Shown: positions 7,366-16,734, numbered from the stretch's first letter. The stretch is DNA of 64,000 nucleotides from Rhizobium phaseoli (GCF_010668805.1 NZ_WUFT01000012.1:172385-236384); one strand, 5' to 3'. Program-made: numbers and translations. The notes: generated from the letters alone by a model not told the origin.

Positions 7366-7445
7366 TTTTCAGCCATTGCCTTTATCGAGGCGTTTGTTTC
7401 GATGCGGGCGATCGTGACGAACTCCCACCATACTCTATATAGCAC

Positions 7446-7562
7446 TTCGGAATCCCGAAATTGGTTGGGGTATTGAAATCATGGCATGTTTTTTCGCAGT
7501 GACTCCTCGAAAAACCCGGCGGATTTCGGAATCCCGAAGCGGCAGTCCTTCGGGATTCCGAA
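7446..7562. repeat. Three copies of a 14-mer semi-palindrome (TTCGGAATCCCGAA)
   Basis: Copies lie at 7446-7459 and 7525-7538, with an inverted copy at 7549-7562. The second and third form a 15-bp perfect stem with an 8-base loop, followed six bases later by seven T residues (7569-7575), which could act as a terminator. Because a lone third copy exists, a protein-binding role upstream of the DUF899 gene is also possible. Confidence 0.55.
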
Positions 7563-7677
7563 GTGGGATTTTTTTCGTCCTGTCGTTTTTTAGTCTCCGC
7601 GCTGTCGATTTTCGCATCCGCCGATCGTCATCCCAACGATGTGCTGCAAGCGTGCGGCAACAGAAGGAGGAAATGTC

Positions 7678-8379
7678 ATGGATCATCAGCATCTAGTCCC
7701 CGCCGCCGTGCTTGCGGCAAAGAACGGCGTCCGCTTCCCCAATGAGAGCAAGGCGTATCGCAGCGCCCGCGATGCGCTGCTCGCCGAAGAGATCGAATTG
7801 CGCCGCCATATCGAACGCGTGGCCGTCCAGCGGCGGGCGCTGCCGCCGGGCGGCAAGGTGACAAAAGACTACCGCTTCGAAGGTGTTGACGGTCCGATCG
7901 GTTTTAGCGAGCTTTTCGCCGACAAGGAAACGCTGGTCGTTTACAGCTACATGTTCGGGCCGCAACGGGAGCGCCCATGCCCGATGTGCACCTCGCTGCT
8001 GTCGGCCTGGGACGGCGAGGTGCCCGATATGCAGCAGCGCGTGGCGCTTGCCGTCGTCGCCCGCTCGCCGCTCGAACGGCTGATCGCCTTCAAGAAGGAG
8101 CGCGGCTGGCATCACCTGCCGCTTTATTCCGACACGACGGATGAATACAGCCGCGACTATCACGCCATCGGCAAAGATGGCAGCGATGACGCCGCTTTCA
8201 ACGTCTTCACGCGGCGCGACGGCACCATCCGCCATTTCTGGGGCGGAGAGATGGGCGGGGTGACGGCCGATCCCGGCGAGGATCCGCGCGGTGCTCCGGA
8301 TCTGATGCCGCTCTGGACCGTGCTCGATTCAACCCCGGAAGGCCGGGCGCCGGACTGGTATCCGAAGCTGTCCTATTGA
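7678..8379 (+). CDS. DUF899 family thioredoxin-fold protein
   Basis: The 233-residue DUF899 (thioredoxin-like) protein has an N-terminal HQHLVPAAVLAAKNGVRFPN, a PCPMCTSLLSAWDGEVPDM motif in the place of the thioredoxin active site (Cys-Pro-Met-Cys), and a C-terminal FWGGEMG...DLMPLWTVLD segment. The enzymatic role of the family is not established; a redox function is suggested only by the fold and the CPMC motif. The ATG at 7678 follows AAGGAGGAAATGTC. Three 14-mer palindromes upstream could regulate it. Confidence 0.85.
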   Translation: MDHQHLVPAAVLAAKNGVRFPNESKAYRSARDALLAEEIELRRHIERVAVQRRALPPGGKVTKDYRFEGVDGPIGFSELFADKETLVVYSYMFGPQRERPCPMCTSLLSAWDGEVPDMQQRVALAVVARSPLERLIAFKKERGWHHLPLYSDTTDEYSRDYHAIGKDGSDDAAFNVFTRRDGTIRHFWGGEMGGVTADPGEDPRGAPDLMPLWTVLDSTPEGRAPDWYPKLSY

Positions 8380-8391
8380 GCCTGCAAGCCA

Positions 8392-9021
8392 TCAGCCGGC
8401 CGAGCGGTTTCTGGAGGGCTCGGCCCATTCGATGCTGGCGACTGCGGCCTCCGGCAGCGGCGGCGGGTCGATGTCGTAGACATAGCCGGCGAGCATATCG
8501 GCGGCGCGTTCCGTCGCCTTGATCTTCGCCTCGGTTTCCGCGACCGCCTTGCCGATCGCTTCGATGCGGGCGCGGAACATGTGGGCGAGCACATCGCGGC
8601 CGGATTGTTTTTCGAGCCGTTCCAGATGCAGGCCGATGCGCGAGGCATGGCGTTCCAGCTCGCTCTTGCTGAAACGCGCCTTGCGCAGTTCCTCGGAAAG
8701 GCTTTCCTGCATGACGGCGACGGGATCGAAACTTCCGGGCACGCGCTCGTCGAGCACCGCGTCGGTGACCAGTTTCTCGATCATGACAAGCGCCTGCAGC
8801 TCGGCGGCATCGGCGAATTCGACGTCGTAGCCGGTATCGTCGTAGACCTTGCGACGGACCGGATCGAGAAGCAGCCCATAGGCTTTCTGCAGAGTGGCAA
8901 AGGCTTCCGTATCACCACCCGAATCCGGGTGGGCGACCTTCGCCAGGCGACGATAGGCAGCCTTCAGCTTCGCTTCGTCCGCATCGCGTTCAACGCCGAG
9001 AATATCGTAGGGATCCGTCAC
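8392..9021 (-). CDS. J-domain (DnaJ-like) co-chaperone
   Basis: The protein of about 209 residues has an N-terminal J domain (TDPYDILGVERDADEAKLKA) with the diagnostic HPD tripeptide in VAHPDSGGD, which stimulates the Hsp70 ATPase. It is followed by a predicted coiled-coil region (about 100-190) rich in Glu, Arg and Ala. It lacks the Gly/Phe and zinc-finger regions of true DnaJ, so it is a type-III J protein. The GTG at 9021 has a TGGAG ribosome site; a second GTG at 9045 adds eight residues. It converges on the DUF899 gene. Confidence 0.85.
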   Translation of the reverse strand: MTDPYDILGVERDADEAKLKAAYRRLAKVAHPDSGGDTEAFATLQKAYGLLLDPVRRKVYDDTGYDVEFADAAELQALVMIEKLVTDAVLDERVPGSFDPVAVMQESLSEELRKARFSKSELERHASRIGLHLERLEKQSGRDVLAHMFRARIEAIGKAVAETEAKIKATERAADMLAGYVYDIDPPPLPEAAVASIEWAEPSRNRSAG

Positions 9022-9193
9022 GCCTGCTCCATTGCTACCCGGCACGTCCGGACAATCTAGGTCTTCTTCTGCATCAGAAAGGCAAAGTTTAGACCGAAAG
9101 CAGGAATGACGTCCATGGCCGGAAATCGCAACGGTCCGCGCCGATGCCCGAACCGTTTCTGATTATTCAATTTTTTCAAGCCGTTGGCTAAGA

Positions 9194-9769
9194 TTAGCCG
9201 GCGGTGATCGAAGCAAGATAACAGGTTGCCTCGCCATCGATTTTGAGTTCGATTCCCACTGCGTCCGTCATCAGTAGCGCATCGCCTGATGCAAGCGTGC
9301 CGGTTTCATCGCCCTGCCGGAACGACAGCGCGCCGCGGTGGCAGAGCAGCATGCATGTCGACGCCGTCAGCGGTAGGGTCCTGCCGCCATCGATTTCGAG
9401 CCGCGCCAGCGTGTGAACAAGGGCCGCGCGGCGGGTCATGACGTTGAGATCGGTGATCGCGCCGTCCTCGAGCCTGGCGGCGACCGGGATATCCGCCGGA
9501 AAGGCGAGGGGATCGCTCGCCGTCGTCAGCAGCGCCGGCGTCCTGCCTTCGATGTCGAGCGTCATGCCGTTGCCGTCGAGAATCACAAGCGTGCGGTCGA
9601 TACCGGGAAAGATCGAGAACGGCCCGTCGGTTGCGACGGTCGCCATGCTGACGCGCCAGTCGAAGCCGGCAAGGCCGCTATCTTCGGGCGAAACGGCGAT
9701 CTCCACCGTTTCGCCGCCGCCGTTTTTCCACGGCATGCGCTTGTGATCGCCGGCGCGCAGGATCCTCAC
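9194..9769 (-). CDS. hutD: HutD/Ves family cupin protein
   Basis: The 191-residue HutD-family bicupin starts MRILRAGDHKRMPWKNGGGE, the signature of the family. HutD is widespread in hut operons. Work in Pseudomonas implicates it in limiting histidine breakdown, possibly by binding an intermediate such as formylglutamate, but the mechanism is unsettled. The GTG at 9769 lies 5 bases after the hutU stop, so the gene is the last of the hutIHGUD transcript; longer forms would run into hutU. Confidence 0.9.
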   Translation of the reverse strand: MRILRAGDHKRMPWKNGGGETVEIAVSPEDSGLAGFDWRVSMATVATDGPFSIFPGIDRTLVILDGNGMTLDIEGRTPALLTTASDPLAFPADIPVAARLEDGAITDLNVMTRRAALVHTLARLEIDGGRTLPLTASTCMLLCHRGALSFRQGDETGTLASGDALLMTDAVGIELKIDGEATCYLASITAG

Positions 9770-9774
9770 CGGGT

Positions 9775-11448
9775 TCAGTTCCCGAGAATGCCGGGCAGGC
9801 GCAGGCCCTGTTCCCGGGCGCAGTCGAGGGCGATGTCGTAGCCCGCATCGGCGTGGCGCATGACGCCGGTTGCCGGGTCGTTCCAGAGCACCCGCTCGAG
9901 GCGCTTGGCCGCATCGTCGCTGCCATCGGCGCAAATAACGACGCCCGAATGCTGGGAGAAGCCCATGCCGACGCCGCCACCATGATGCAGCGACACCCAG
10001 GTGGCGCCCGACGCGGTGTTGAGCAGGGCGTTCAACAGCGGCCAGTCGGAGACGGCGTCGGAACCGTCCTTCATCGCTTCGGTTTCGCGGTTCGGCGAGG
10101 CGACGGAGCCGGAGTCGAGATGGTCGCGGCCGATGACGATCGGAGCGGAAAGCTCGCCGTTCCTGACCATTTCATTGAAGGCCAAAGCCAGGCGGTGACG
10201 ATCGCCGAGACCGACCCAGCAGATGCGCGCCGGTAGGCCCTGGAAGGCGATGCGTTCCCTGGCCATATCGAGCCAGTTGTGCAGGTGGGTATTGCCGGGG
10301 GTCAGCTCCCTCACCTTGGCATCGGTCTTGTAGATATCCTCCGGGTCGCCTGACAGGGCTGCCCAGCGGAAGGGTCCGATGCCGCGGCAAAACAGCGGGC
10401 GAATATAGGCCGGCACGAAGCCGGGGAAGGCGAAGGCGTTTTCCAAGCCTTCTTCCTTGGCGACCTGGCGGATATTGTTGCCGTAGTCCAGCGTCGGAAT
10501 GCCGGCGTCCCAGAAGGCGATCATCGCTTCGACATGCTCGCGCATCGAGGCGCGTGCGGCCTTTTCCACTGCCTTCGGGTCGCTTTCGCGCTTGGCCTTC
10601 CACTCGGCGATCGTCCAGCCCTTCGGCAGGTAGCCGTTGATCGGGTCGTGCGCCGAGGTCTGGTCGGTGACCATGTCGGGGCGGATGCCGCGGCGGACCA
10701 TTTCCGGCAGGATTTCGGCGGTATTGCCGAGCAGGCCGACGGATTTGGCTTCGCCGGCTTTGGTCCAGCGGTCGATCATCTCGAGCGCTTCGTCGAGCGT
10801 CTCGGCCTTGGCGTCGACATAGCGGGTGCGTAGCCGGAAATCGATCGAGTCTGGATTGCATTCGACGGCGAGGCAGCAGGCGCCGGCCATGACCGCGGCG
10901 AGCGGCTGGGCGCCGCCCATGCCGCCGAGGCCGCCGGTCAGGATCCATTTGCCCTTGAGATTGCCGCCGTAATGCTGGCGGCCGGCCTCGACGAAGGTCT
11001 CGTAAGTGCCCTGCACGATGCCCTGCGTGCCGATATAGATCCACGAGCCGGCCGTCATCTGGCCGTACATGGCGAGGCCCTTCTTATCCAGCTCGTTGAA
11101 ATGGTCCCAGGTCGCCCAATGCGGCACGAGGTTGGAATTGGCGATCAGCACCCGCGGCGCATCCTTGTGGGTGCGGAAAACGCCGACCGGCTTGCCGGAT
11201 TGCACCAGCAGCGTTTCTTCTTCCGTCAGTGTCTTCAGCGTCGCGACGATGCGGTCGAAATCCTCCCAGGTGCGGGCAGCGCGGCCGATGCCGCCGTAAA
11301 CGACGAGTTCGTTCGGATTCTCGGCGACGTCAGGATCGAGATTGTTCATCAGCATGCGCAGCGGCGCTTCGGTCATCCAGCTCTTGGCATTGAGCTCGTT
11401 GCCGCGGGGCGCGCGGATTTCACGGATGTTATGACGTGGATTGTTCAT
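9775..11448 (-). CDS. hutU: Urocanate hydratase
   Basis: This 557-residue, full-length urocanase hydrates urocanate to 4-imidazolone-5-propionate with tightly bound NAD+ as an electrophile. The Gly-rich TGGLGGMGGAQPLA segment belongs to the NAD-binding domain, and FCRGIGPFRWAALSGD contains the conserved catalytic-loop Cys. The N-terminus MNNPRHNIREIRAPRGN is typical. It lies 16 bases downstream of hutG and 5 upstream of hutD, all on the minus strand, in the second step of the histidine pathway. Confidence 0.98.
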   Translation of the reverse strand: MNNPRHNIREIRAPRGNELNAKSWMTEAPLRMLMNNLDPDVAENPNELVVYGGIGRAARTWEDFDRIVATLKTLTEEETLLVQSGKPVGVFRTHKDAPRVLIANSNLVPHWATWDHFNELDKKGLAMYGQMTAGSWIYIGTQGIVQGTYETFVEAGRQHYGGNLKGKWILTGGLGGMGGAQPLAAVMAGACCLAVECNPDSIDFRLRTRYVDAKAETLDEALEMIDRWTKAGEAKSVGLLGNTAEILPEMVRRGIRPDMVTDQTSAHDPINGYLPKGWTIAEWKAKRESDPKAVEKAARASMREHVEAMIAFWDAGIPTLDYGNNIRQVAKEEGLENAFAFPGFVPAYIRPLFCRGIGPFRWAALSGDPEDIYKTDAKVRELTPGNTHLHNWLDMARERIAFQGLPARICWVGLGDRHRLALAFNEMVRNGELSAPIVIGRDHLDSGSVASPNRETEAMKDGSDAVSDWPLLNALLNTASGATWVSLHHGGGVGMGFSQHSGVVICADGSDDAAKRLERVLWNDPATGVMRHADAGYDIALDCAREQGLRLPGILGN

Positions 11449-11464
11449 GGCGGTTCCCCTGTCG

Positions 11465-12268
11465 TTATCGTTTCAGGTCTGGTGCAATTTGTTCGATGCG
11501 CAGCAGAATGTCTCTGAGATGGACGCGAAGTCGGTCTGCCTTCGCGGTGTCGTAGGCGAAAGGCGGTGTCTCGGTTTGCAGATGCGTCGACTGTGCAAGC
11601 TCCATCTGGATCGCGTGCACGCCGGTCGCGGGCCGGCCATAGTGGCGGGTCGTCCAGCCGCCCTTGAAGCGGCCGTTGAGCACGCTGTCGTAACCTTCGG
11701 CGGCCTCAACGACGGTGAGGGTCGCCTGCTCGATGGCGCCGTCGCAGGTCTTGCCCATATCGGTGCCGATATTGAAATCCGGCAGCTTGCCTTCGAACAG
11801 GAAGGGAATATGCGAGCGGATCGAGTGGCAATCATAGAGGATCGCCACACCGCGGATTGCCCTGACGCGCTCGATCTCGGCAGCAAGTGCGGCATGATAG
11901 GGCGCGTGAAAATCCCGCAGCCGTGCGGCAATATCGGCTTCGTCAGGCGCCTGCCCGTCCTTCCAGATCGGCTTGCCATCGAAATCCGTCTGGGGGACGA
12001 GGCCGGTGGTGTTCTGGCCGGGATAGAGGCTGACGCCCTCTGGATCGCGATTGGCGTCGATCACGTAGCGGTGGAAGGTGGCGCGCACGGTCGTGACATC
12101 GTCGAGCAGCCCGTCATAGAGCTGGTGGATGTGCCAGTCGGTATCGGCCAGGATCCGGCCATTGTCGTTGAGACGGTCGGCGATCCCGGGCGGCACATCG
12201 GTGCCGGTGTGCGGGAAAGCGAGGATGACGGGGGAGGTGCCCTGTCGGATTTCGTATGGTGTGGTCAT
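11465..12268 (-). CDS. hutG: N-formylglutamate deformylase
   Basis: The 267-residue N-formylglutamate amidohydrolase contains VILAFPHTGTDVP, DTDWHIHQLYD and YDCHSIRS, which hold the predicted zinc ligands and catalytic residues. It releases formate and glutamate as the last step of the five-enzyme hut pathway, after HutF. The presence of both HutF and this HutG shows that the cell uses the formylglutamate route. The start is the ATG at 12268 (MTTPYEIRQGT); a TTG two codons upstream is less likely. A perfect 46-bp inverted repeat lies between it and hutH. Confidence 0.96.
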   Translation of the reverse strand: MTTPYEIRQGTSPVILAFPHTGTDVPPGIADRLNDNGRILADTDWHIHQLYDGLLDDVTTVRATFHRYVIDANRDPEGVSLYPGQNTTGLVPQTDFDGKPIWKDGQAPDEADIAARLRDFHAPYHAALAAEIERVRAIRGVAILYDCHSIRSHIPFLFEGKLPDFNIGTDMGKTCDGAIEQATLTVVEAAEGYDSVLNGRFKGGWTTRHYGRPATGVHAIQMELAQSTHLQTETPPFAYDTAKADRLRVHLRDILLRIEQIAPDLKR

Positions 12269-12298
12269 GGGCAAAGCGCTCCAGCGTTTGGGGCGTCA

Positions 12299-12447
12299 CC
12301 CCCCTCTGTCCTGCCGGACATCTCCCCCACAAGGGGGGAGATCGACTCGCAGATGGCATCTCCCCAAACAATCGATGTTGGAGCGAGTGGGTCCCCCCAG
12401 CCGATCTCCCCCCTTGTGGGGGAGATGTCCGGCAGGACAGAGGGGGG
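12299..12447. repeat. Long inverted repeat (two opposed RIME-like copies) inside the hut operon
   Basis: Arms at 12299-12344 and 12402-12447 are 46-bp perfect inverted copies, beginning CCCCCCTCTGTCCTGCCGG, separated by a 57-base spacer. Each arm contains its own CTCCCCCACAAGGGGGGAG palindrome. In RNA it would form a very stable cruciform-like structure between hutH and hutG. Confidence 0.85.
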
Positions 12448-12470
12448 TACCAAGTGCACATACATCACGA

Positions 12471-14006
12471 TCAACCCTCAAGAACCGGCAAGATGCCATT
12501 CGAAACGGCGGCGTTCAGCGCCCCCGTCGCCACCAGTTCGGCCGCCGCGGCTAGGTCGCCCGCCATGTAGCGGTCGGTATCGAGGGTCGGAACTTTGCTG
12601 CGGATCGCGGTGATCGCCTTCAAAAGCTCCGGGCTGGTCGACAAAGGCGCGCGCAGTTCGACGCCCTGGGCGGCGGTCAGCGCCTCGATACCGATGATGG
12701 CGAACAGGTTCTCGGTCATCCCGAGCAGGCGGCGGGCGCCGTGGCAGGCCATCGAGACATGGTCTTCCTGGTTGGCTGAGGTCGGGGTCGAATCGACCGA
12801 GGCCGGATGCGACATCTGCTTGTTCTCAGACATCAGCGCCGCCGAGGTGACCTCGGCGATCATCAGGCCGGAATTCAAGCCAGGCTTCTTGGCGAGGAAG
12901 GCCGGCAGGCCGTAGGAGAGGGTGGGGTCGACCAGCAGCGCGATGCGGCGCTGGGAGATCGCGCCGATCTCGCAGACGGCAAGCGCGATCTGGTCGGCGG
13001 CGAAGGCCACGGGTTCGGCGTGGAAATTACCGCCGGAAACGACGGAATTGTCCGAGAGGACCAGCGGATTGTCGGTGACCGCATTGGCCTCGATTTCGAG
13101 CGTGCGGGCGACCGAGCGTAAGAGATCGAGGCAGGCGCCGTCGACCTGCGGCTGGCAGCGGATGCAGTAGGGATCCTGCACACGCTCGTCGCCCTCGATG
13201 TGGCTCTGGCGAATGACGGATTGATCTAGCAGCGCCCGCAGGGCGGATGCCGTGTCGATCTGGCCCTTGTGACCGCGCAAGGTGTGAATATCAGGATGGA
13301 AGGGCGCCGAAGAGCCCATGGCGGCGTCGGTCGACATGGCGCCGGTGATCAGCGCCGATTGCGCGGCGCGATGGGCGCGGAAGAGACCGGCAAGCGCCAG
13401 TGCGGTCGAGGTCTGGGTACCGTTGATCAGCGCCAGGCCTTCCTTGGCAGCAAGCACCACCGGCTTCAGCCCGGCCCTTTCCAGGGCTTCGGCACCAGTC
13501 AGACGTTCGCCGGCGAAGAAGGCTTCGGCTTCGCCCATCATCACCGCCGCCATATGGGCGAGCGGCGCCAGATCGCCCGAGGCGCCGACCGAGCCTTTTT
13601 CGGGGATCAGCGGAATGACGCCCTTTTCCAGCATGCCCTCGATCAGCCGCACCAACTCCAACCGCACGCCCGAGGCGCCGCGCCCGAGCGAGACCAGTTT
13701 CAGCGCCATGATCAGCCGGACGATATTTTCAGGCAGCGGCGCGCCGACGCCGCAGCAATGCGACAGGATGAGATTACGCTGCAAGGTTGCGACATCGGCG
13801 CTGTCGATCTTGATCGAGGCGAGTTTGCCGAAGCCGGTATTGATGCCGTAGACCGGCGCATTGCCGGCGGCGATCTCGGCGATCCGGGCGGCGGCCTTGG
13901 CGATGCCGGCATCGAAGGCAGGATCGAGCCTTGCCGGCTCGCCGGTCCAATAGATGATTTCCAAATCCCTGAGGGAGACGGAACCCGGGTGGAGCGTGAT
14001 GGTCAT
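12471..14006 (-). CDS. hutH: Histidine ammonia-lyase
   Basis: This full-length 511-residue HAL converts L-histidine to urocanate and ammonia. The Ala-Ser-Gly triad that cyclises to the MIO electrophile is at 142-144 (GSVGASGDLAP). Tyr53 (PVYGINTGFG), His83 (LSHCCG), the Asn of LINGTQ, the Tyr and Arg of QDPYCIRCQPQ, and Glu of NQEDHVSM are all in place. The ATG at 14006 overlaps the hutI stop (ATGA). It contrasts with the second, MIO-less homologue at 21803-23296. Confidence 0.98.
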   Translation of the reverse strand: MTITLHPGSVSLRDLEIIYWTGEPARLDPAFDAGIAKAAARIAEIAAGNAPVYGINTGFGKLASIKIDSADVATLQRNLILSHCCGVGAPLPENIVRLIMALKLVSLGRGASGVRLELVRLIEGMLEKGVIPLIPEKGSVGASGDLAPLAHMAAVMMGEAEAFFAGERLTGAEALERAGLKPVVLAAKEGLALINGTQTSTALALAGLFRAHRAAQSALITGAMSTDAAMGSSAPFHPDIHTLRGHKGQIDTASALRALLDQSVIRQSHIEGDERVQDPYCIRCQPQVDGACLDLLRSVARTLEIEANAVTDNPLVLSDNSVVSGGNFHAEPVAFAADQIALAVCEIGAISQRRIALLVDPTLSYGLPAFLAKKPGLNSGLMIAEVTSAALMSENKQMSHPASVDSTPTSANQEDHVSMACHGARRLLGMTENLFAIIGIEALTAAQGVELRAPLSTSPELLKAITAIRSKVPTLDTDRYMAGDLAAAAELVATGALNAAVSNGILPVLEG

Positions 14007-15265
14007 CGACCGTTCCTTTCGCCCTTGAAGACGCGTGCGTGAAGCGGATTGAAGCCGATGCGGTAGACGAGCTCGGCGAGGCTTTCGATATTCCAGACGG
14101 CAAAATCAGCTGATTTGCCGGGCTCGAGCGTTCCGGTCTCGCCGATAAGGCCGAGCGCGCGGGCGCCTTCGCGGGTGGCGCCAGCGATGCATTCCTCGAC
14201 GGTCAGGCCGAAAAGCGTCGCCGACATGTTCATGGTCAGCAGCATCGAGGTGAGCGGCGAGGTGCCGGGATTGCAATCGGTGGCAATCGCGATCGGCACG
14301 CCCGCCCGGCGCAGCGCCTCCACCGGTGGCTTCTGCTTCTCGTGGATGGCATAGAAGGCGCCGGGCAGGAGCACGGCGACGGTGCCGGCCGCGGCCATTG
14401 CGGCAACGCCGTCCTCGTCGAGATATTCCAGATGATCGGCGGACAGCGCGCCATAGGCGGCCGCCAGCTTGGCGCCGCCGAGATTGGAGAGCTGCTCGGC
14501 ATGCAGCTTGACCGGCAGGCCGAGCGCCTTGGCCTTGTCGAAGACGCGGGCGATCTCGGCAGCCGAAAATGCGATGCCTTCGCAGAAGCCGTCGACCGCG
14601 TCGGCAAGGCCGAGATTATACATGTCGTCGAGGCCGGGCAGCACGACATCATCGAGATAGTCGCCGTTGCGGCCCTTGTATTCCACCGGCGTCGCATGGG
14701 CGCCGAGATAGCTGGTGGCGACGCGGACCGGTCTCAGATGGCCGAGCAGGCGGGCGCTCTGCAGCATTTTCACTTCGCCGGATCGATTCAGCCCGTAGCC
14801 GGATTTGATCTCGATCGTCGTCACGCCTTCGGCAAGCAGCGTATCGAGCCGCGGCAGCGCCGCGCCGACAAGTTCCTCGACCGACAGCGCATTGGTCGCC
14901 GTCACTGACGAGACGATGCCGCCGCCGGCACGCGCGACCTCCTCATAGGTCGCCCCTGCGAGGCGCATCTCGAACTCGCGGGCGCGGTTGCCGCCGTGGA
15001 CGATATGGGTGTGGCAGTCGACGAGGCCTGGAGTGACCCAGCGGCCTTCGAGATCGACGATGTCGGAACGTTCGATGGCCGAAGCCGGCAACTCGCTTTC
15101 GGCACCGGCAAAGGTGATGCGGCCGTTTTCGGTGAGCAGGGCACCCTTTTCGACGATGCCGAGCCCGTCCTTTTCAGGCGCAAGCGTTGCCAAGCGCGCG
15201 TTGCGCCACAGCACCGGCCGGAGGTCGGCGGATGGGGTACCTTCAGAAAAATTGTTCCCGGTCAT
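14003..15265 (-). CDS. hutI: Imidazolonepropionase
   Basis: The 420-residue amidohydrolase-superfamily enzyme opens 4-imidazolone-5-propionate to formiminoglutamate. Metal-binding motifs DCHTHIVHGG, KLHAEQ and ATDCNPGTSP are visible, and the substrate-contact segment IEIKSGYGL is typical. The ATG at 15265 (MTGNNFSEGT) is chosen because the frame upstream contains the predicted HutC operator and has no ribosome site. It is the first gene of the minus-strand hutIHGUD unit and is divergent from hutF. Confidence 0.97.
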   Translation of the reverse strand: MTGNNFSEGTPSADLRPVLWRNARLATLAPEKDGLGIVEKGALLTENGRITFAGAESELPASAIERSDIVDLEGRWVTPGLVDCHTHIVHGGNRAREFEMRLAGATYEEVARAGGGIVSSVTATNALSVEELVGAALPRLDTLLAEGVTTIEIKSGYGLNRSGEVKMLQSARLLGHLRPVRVATSYLGAHATPVEYKGRNGDYLDDVVLPGLDDMYNLGLADAVDGFCEGIAFSAAEIARVFDKAKALGLPVKLHAEQLSNLGGAKLAAAYGALSADHLEYLDEDGVAAMAAAGTVAVLLPGAFYAIHEKQKPPVEALRRAGVPIAIATDCNPGTSPLTSMLLTMNMSATLFGLTVEECIAGATREGARALGLIGETGTLEPGKSADFAVWNIESLAELVYRIGFNPLHARVFKGERNGR

Positions 15266-15294
15266 CAGCTTTGCGCCTTTCCTTATGTCGAAAC

Positions 15295-15306
15295 ATGTAT
15301 ATACAT
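15295..15306. promoter_or_regulatory. Predicted HutC operator between hutI and hutF
   Basis: ATGTATATACAT is a perfect 12-bp palindrome containing TGTA-TA-TACA, the core recognised by HutC repressors in other proteobacteria. Its position (30 bases before hutI and 82 before hutF) suits control of both divergent transcripts, with urocanate as the expected inducer. Confidence 0.7.
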
Positions 15307-15387
15307 AATAAGCAGGTGACAAGAGAAATTTTGCGCGCTTTTCTGGAAAAGAAAGAGCAGCGGCGCGGCAAGAGGAGAGGGACGGCC

Positions 15388-16734
15388 ATGACCACACTTC
15401 ACGCAGGCACGGCACTGACGCCGAAAGGCTGGCAGAAGGACGTGCGGGTAACGCTCGAAACCGGGCGCATTTCCCGGGTCGAGACCGGGGTTTCGCCTCA
15501 GCCCGGCGATGAACGCCACGCTCTTATCGTTCCGGCCATGGGAAATCTGCACAGTCATGCCTTCCAGCGGGCAATGGCCGGCCTTGCCGAAGTGCGGGGC
15601 CCGGCCAATGACAGCTTCTGGAGCTGGCGCACCGTCATGTACAAGTTCGCCCTGGCGATGACGCCTGAACATGTCGAGGCGGTCGCCGCCAAGCTCTATG
15701 CGGAAATGCTGGAGGCAGGCTTTTCCCGGGTCGGCGAATTCCATTATCTCCACCATGACAGAGATGGCGGTACTTACGCCAATATCGCCGAGCTTGCCGA
15801 ACGCATTGGGGCTGCGAGCGAAGAGACCGGCCTCGGCCTGACCTTGCTGCCGGTGTTCTATGCCCATTCCGGCTTCGGCGGCGCTCAGCCGATCGACGGC
15901 CAGCGGCGTTTCATCAATTCGCTCGAAAGCTTCGAAAGGCTGATGGAGGGATGCCGTGGAGTGACCGGCCGGCTCGACGGCGCCGAACTCGGCCTGGCGC
16001 CGCACAGCCTGCGTGCCGCAATGCCCGAGCAGCTGGCAAGGCTGGTGCCGATGGCGGGCGACGGCCCGATCCACATCCATGTCGCCGAGCAGGTCAAGGA
16101 AGTCGAGGACTGCATCGCCTGGTCCGGTGCCCGGCCGGTGGAATGGCTGCTCGATCATGCGCCGGTGGATGAGCGCTGGTGCCTGATCCACGCGACGCAC
16201 ATGACCGAAGACGAAACGCGGCGGATGGCGAAAAGCGGGGCGATTGCCGGCCTCTGCCCGATCACCGAAGCCAATCTCGGTGACGGCGCCTTTGCCACGC
16301 CGCTCTTCCTCGAAGAGGGCGGGCGTTACGGCATCGGTTCGGATTCCAACGTGCTGATCTCGGTGTCGGAAGAACTGCGCCAGCTCGAATATTCGCAGCG
16401 CCTGGCGCTGCGCGCCCGCAATGTCATTGCAGCGCCTGGCGGTTCGACGGCGCTTTGCCTGTTCAATCAGGCGCTTGCCGGCGGGGGTGCCGCATTGAAG
16501 GCGCCGGCCGGTCTTTCCGAAGGCCATCACGCCGATATCGTTTCGCTCGATACCGCAGCCGTTTCCTATCTCTCCGGCGACCAGATCCTCGATCACTGGC
16601 TGTTTGCCGGCGGCATTTCCGTCGATTGCGTCTGGGCGCGCGGCCGCAAGCAGGTGGAGGGCGGTCGCCATCTCAAACGCGACGCCATCGACCGGCGTTT
16701 CCTGGCCGCGATGGGTGAATTGCTGGCTGCCTGA
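15388..16734 (+). CDS. hutF: Formimidoylglutamate deiminase
   Basis: The 448-residue amidohydrolase deiminates N-formimino-L-glutamate to N-formyl-L-glutamate. The N-terminal metal site is in MGNLHSHAFQRAMAGL; HVAEQVKEVEDC, LIHATHMT and GIGSDSNVLIS carry the remaining metal and substrate residues of the HutF family. The ATG at 15388 follows an AGAGGAGAGG ribosome site; the frame extends upstream through the hutI start region without family support. It is transcribed away from hutI, with a HutC-like regulator gene directly downstream. Confidence 0.97.
   Translation: MTTLHAGTALTPKGWQKDVRVTLETGRISRVETGVSPQPGDERHALIVPAMGNLHSHAFQRAMAGLAEVRGPANDSFWSWRTVMYKFALAMTPEHVEAVAAKLYAEMLEAGFSRVGEFHYLHHDRDGGTYANIAELAERIGAASEETGLGLTLLPVFYAHSGFGGAQPIDGQRRFINSLESFERLMEGCRGVTGRLDGAELGLAPHSLRAAMPEQLARLVPMAGDGPIHIHVAEQVKEVEDCIAWSGARPVEWLLDHAPVDERWCLIHATHMTEDETRRMAKSGAIAGLCPITEANLGDGAFATPLFLEEGGRYGIGSDSNVLISVSEELRQLEYSQRLALRARNVIAAPGGSTALCLFNQALAGGGAALKAPAGLSEGHHADIVSLDTAAVSYLSGDQILDHWLFAGGISVDCVWARGRKQVEGGRHLKRDAIDRRFLAAMGELLAA

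Noticed and set aside
7197..7445. An 82-codon minus-strand frame in the 7.2-7.45 kb spacer
   Set aside because: It runs through a clear promoter and terminator of the opposite strand and has no ribosome site.
12299..12447. Transposon ends or a MITE with a target duplication
   Set aside because: No flanking direct duplication was seen and the arms match common intergenic palindromic elements, so an IS call is not supported.
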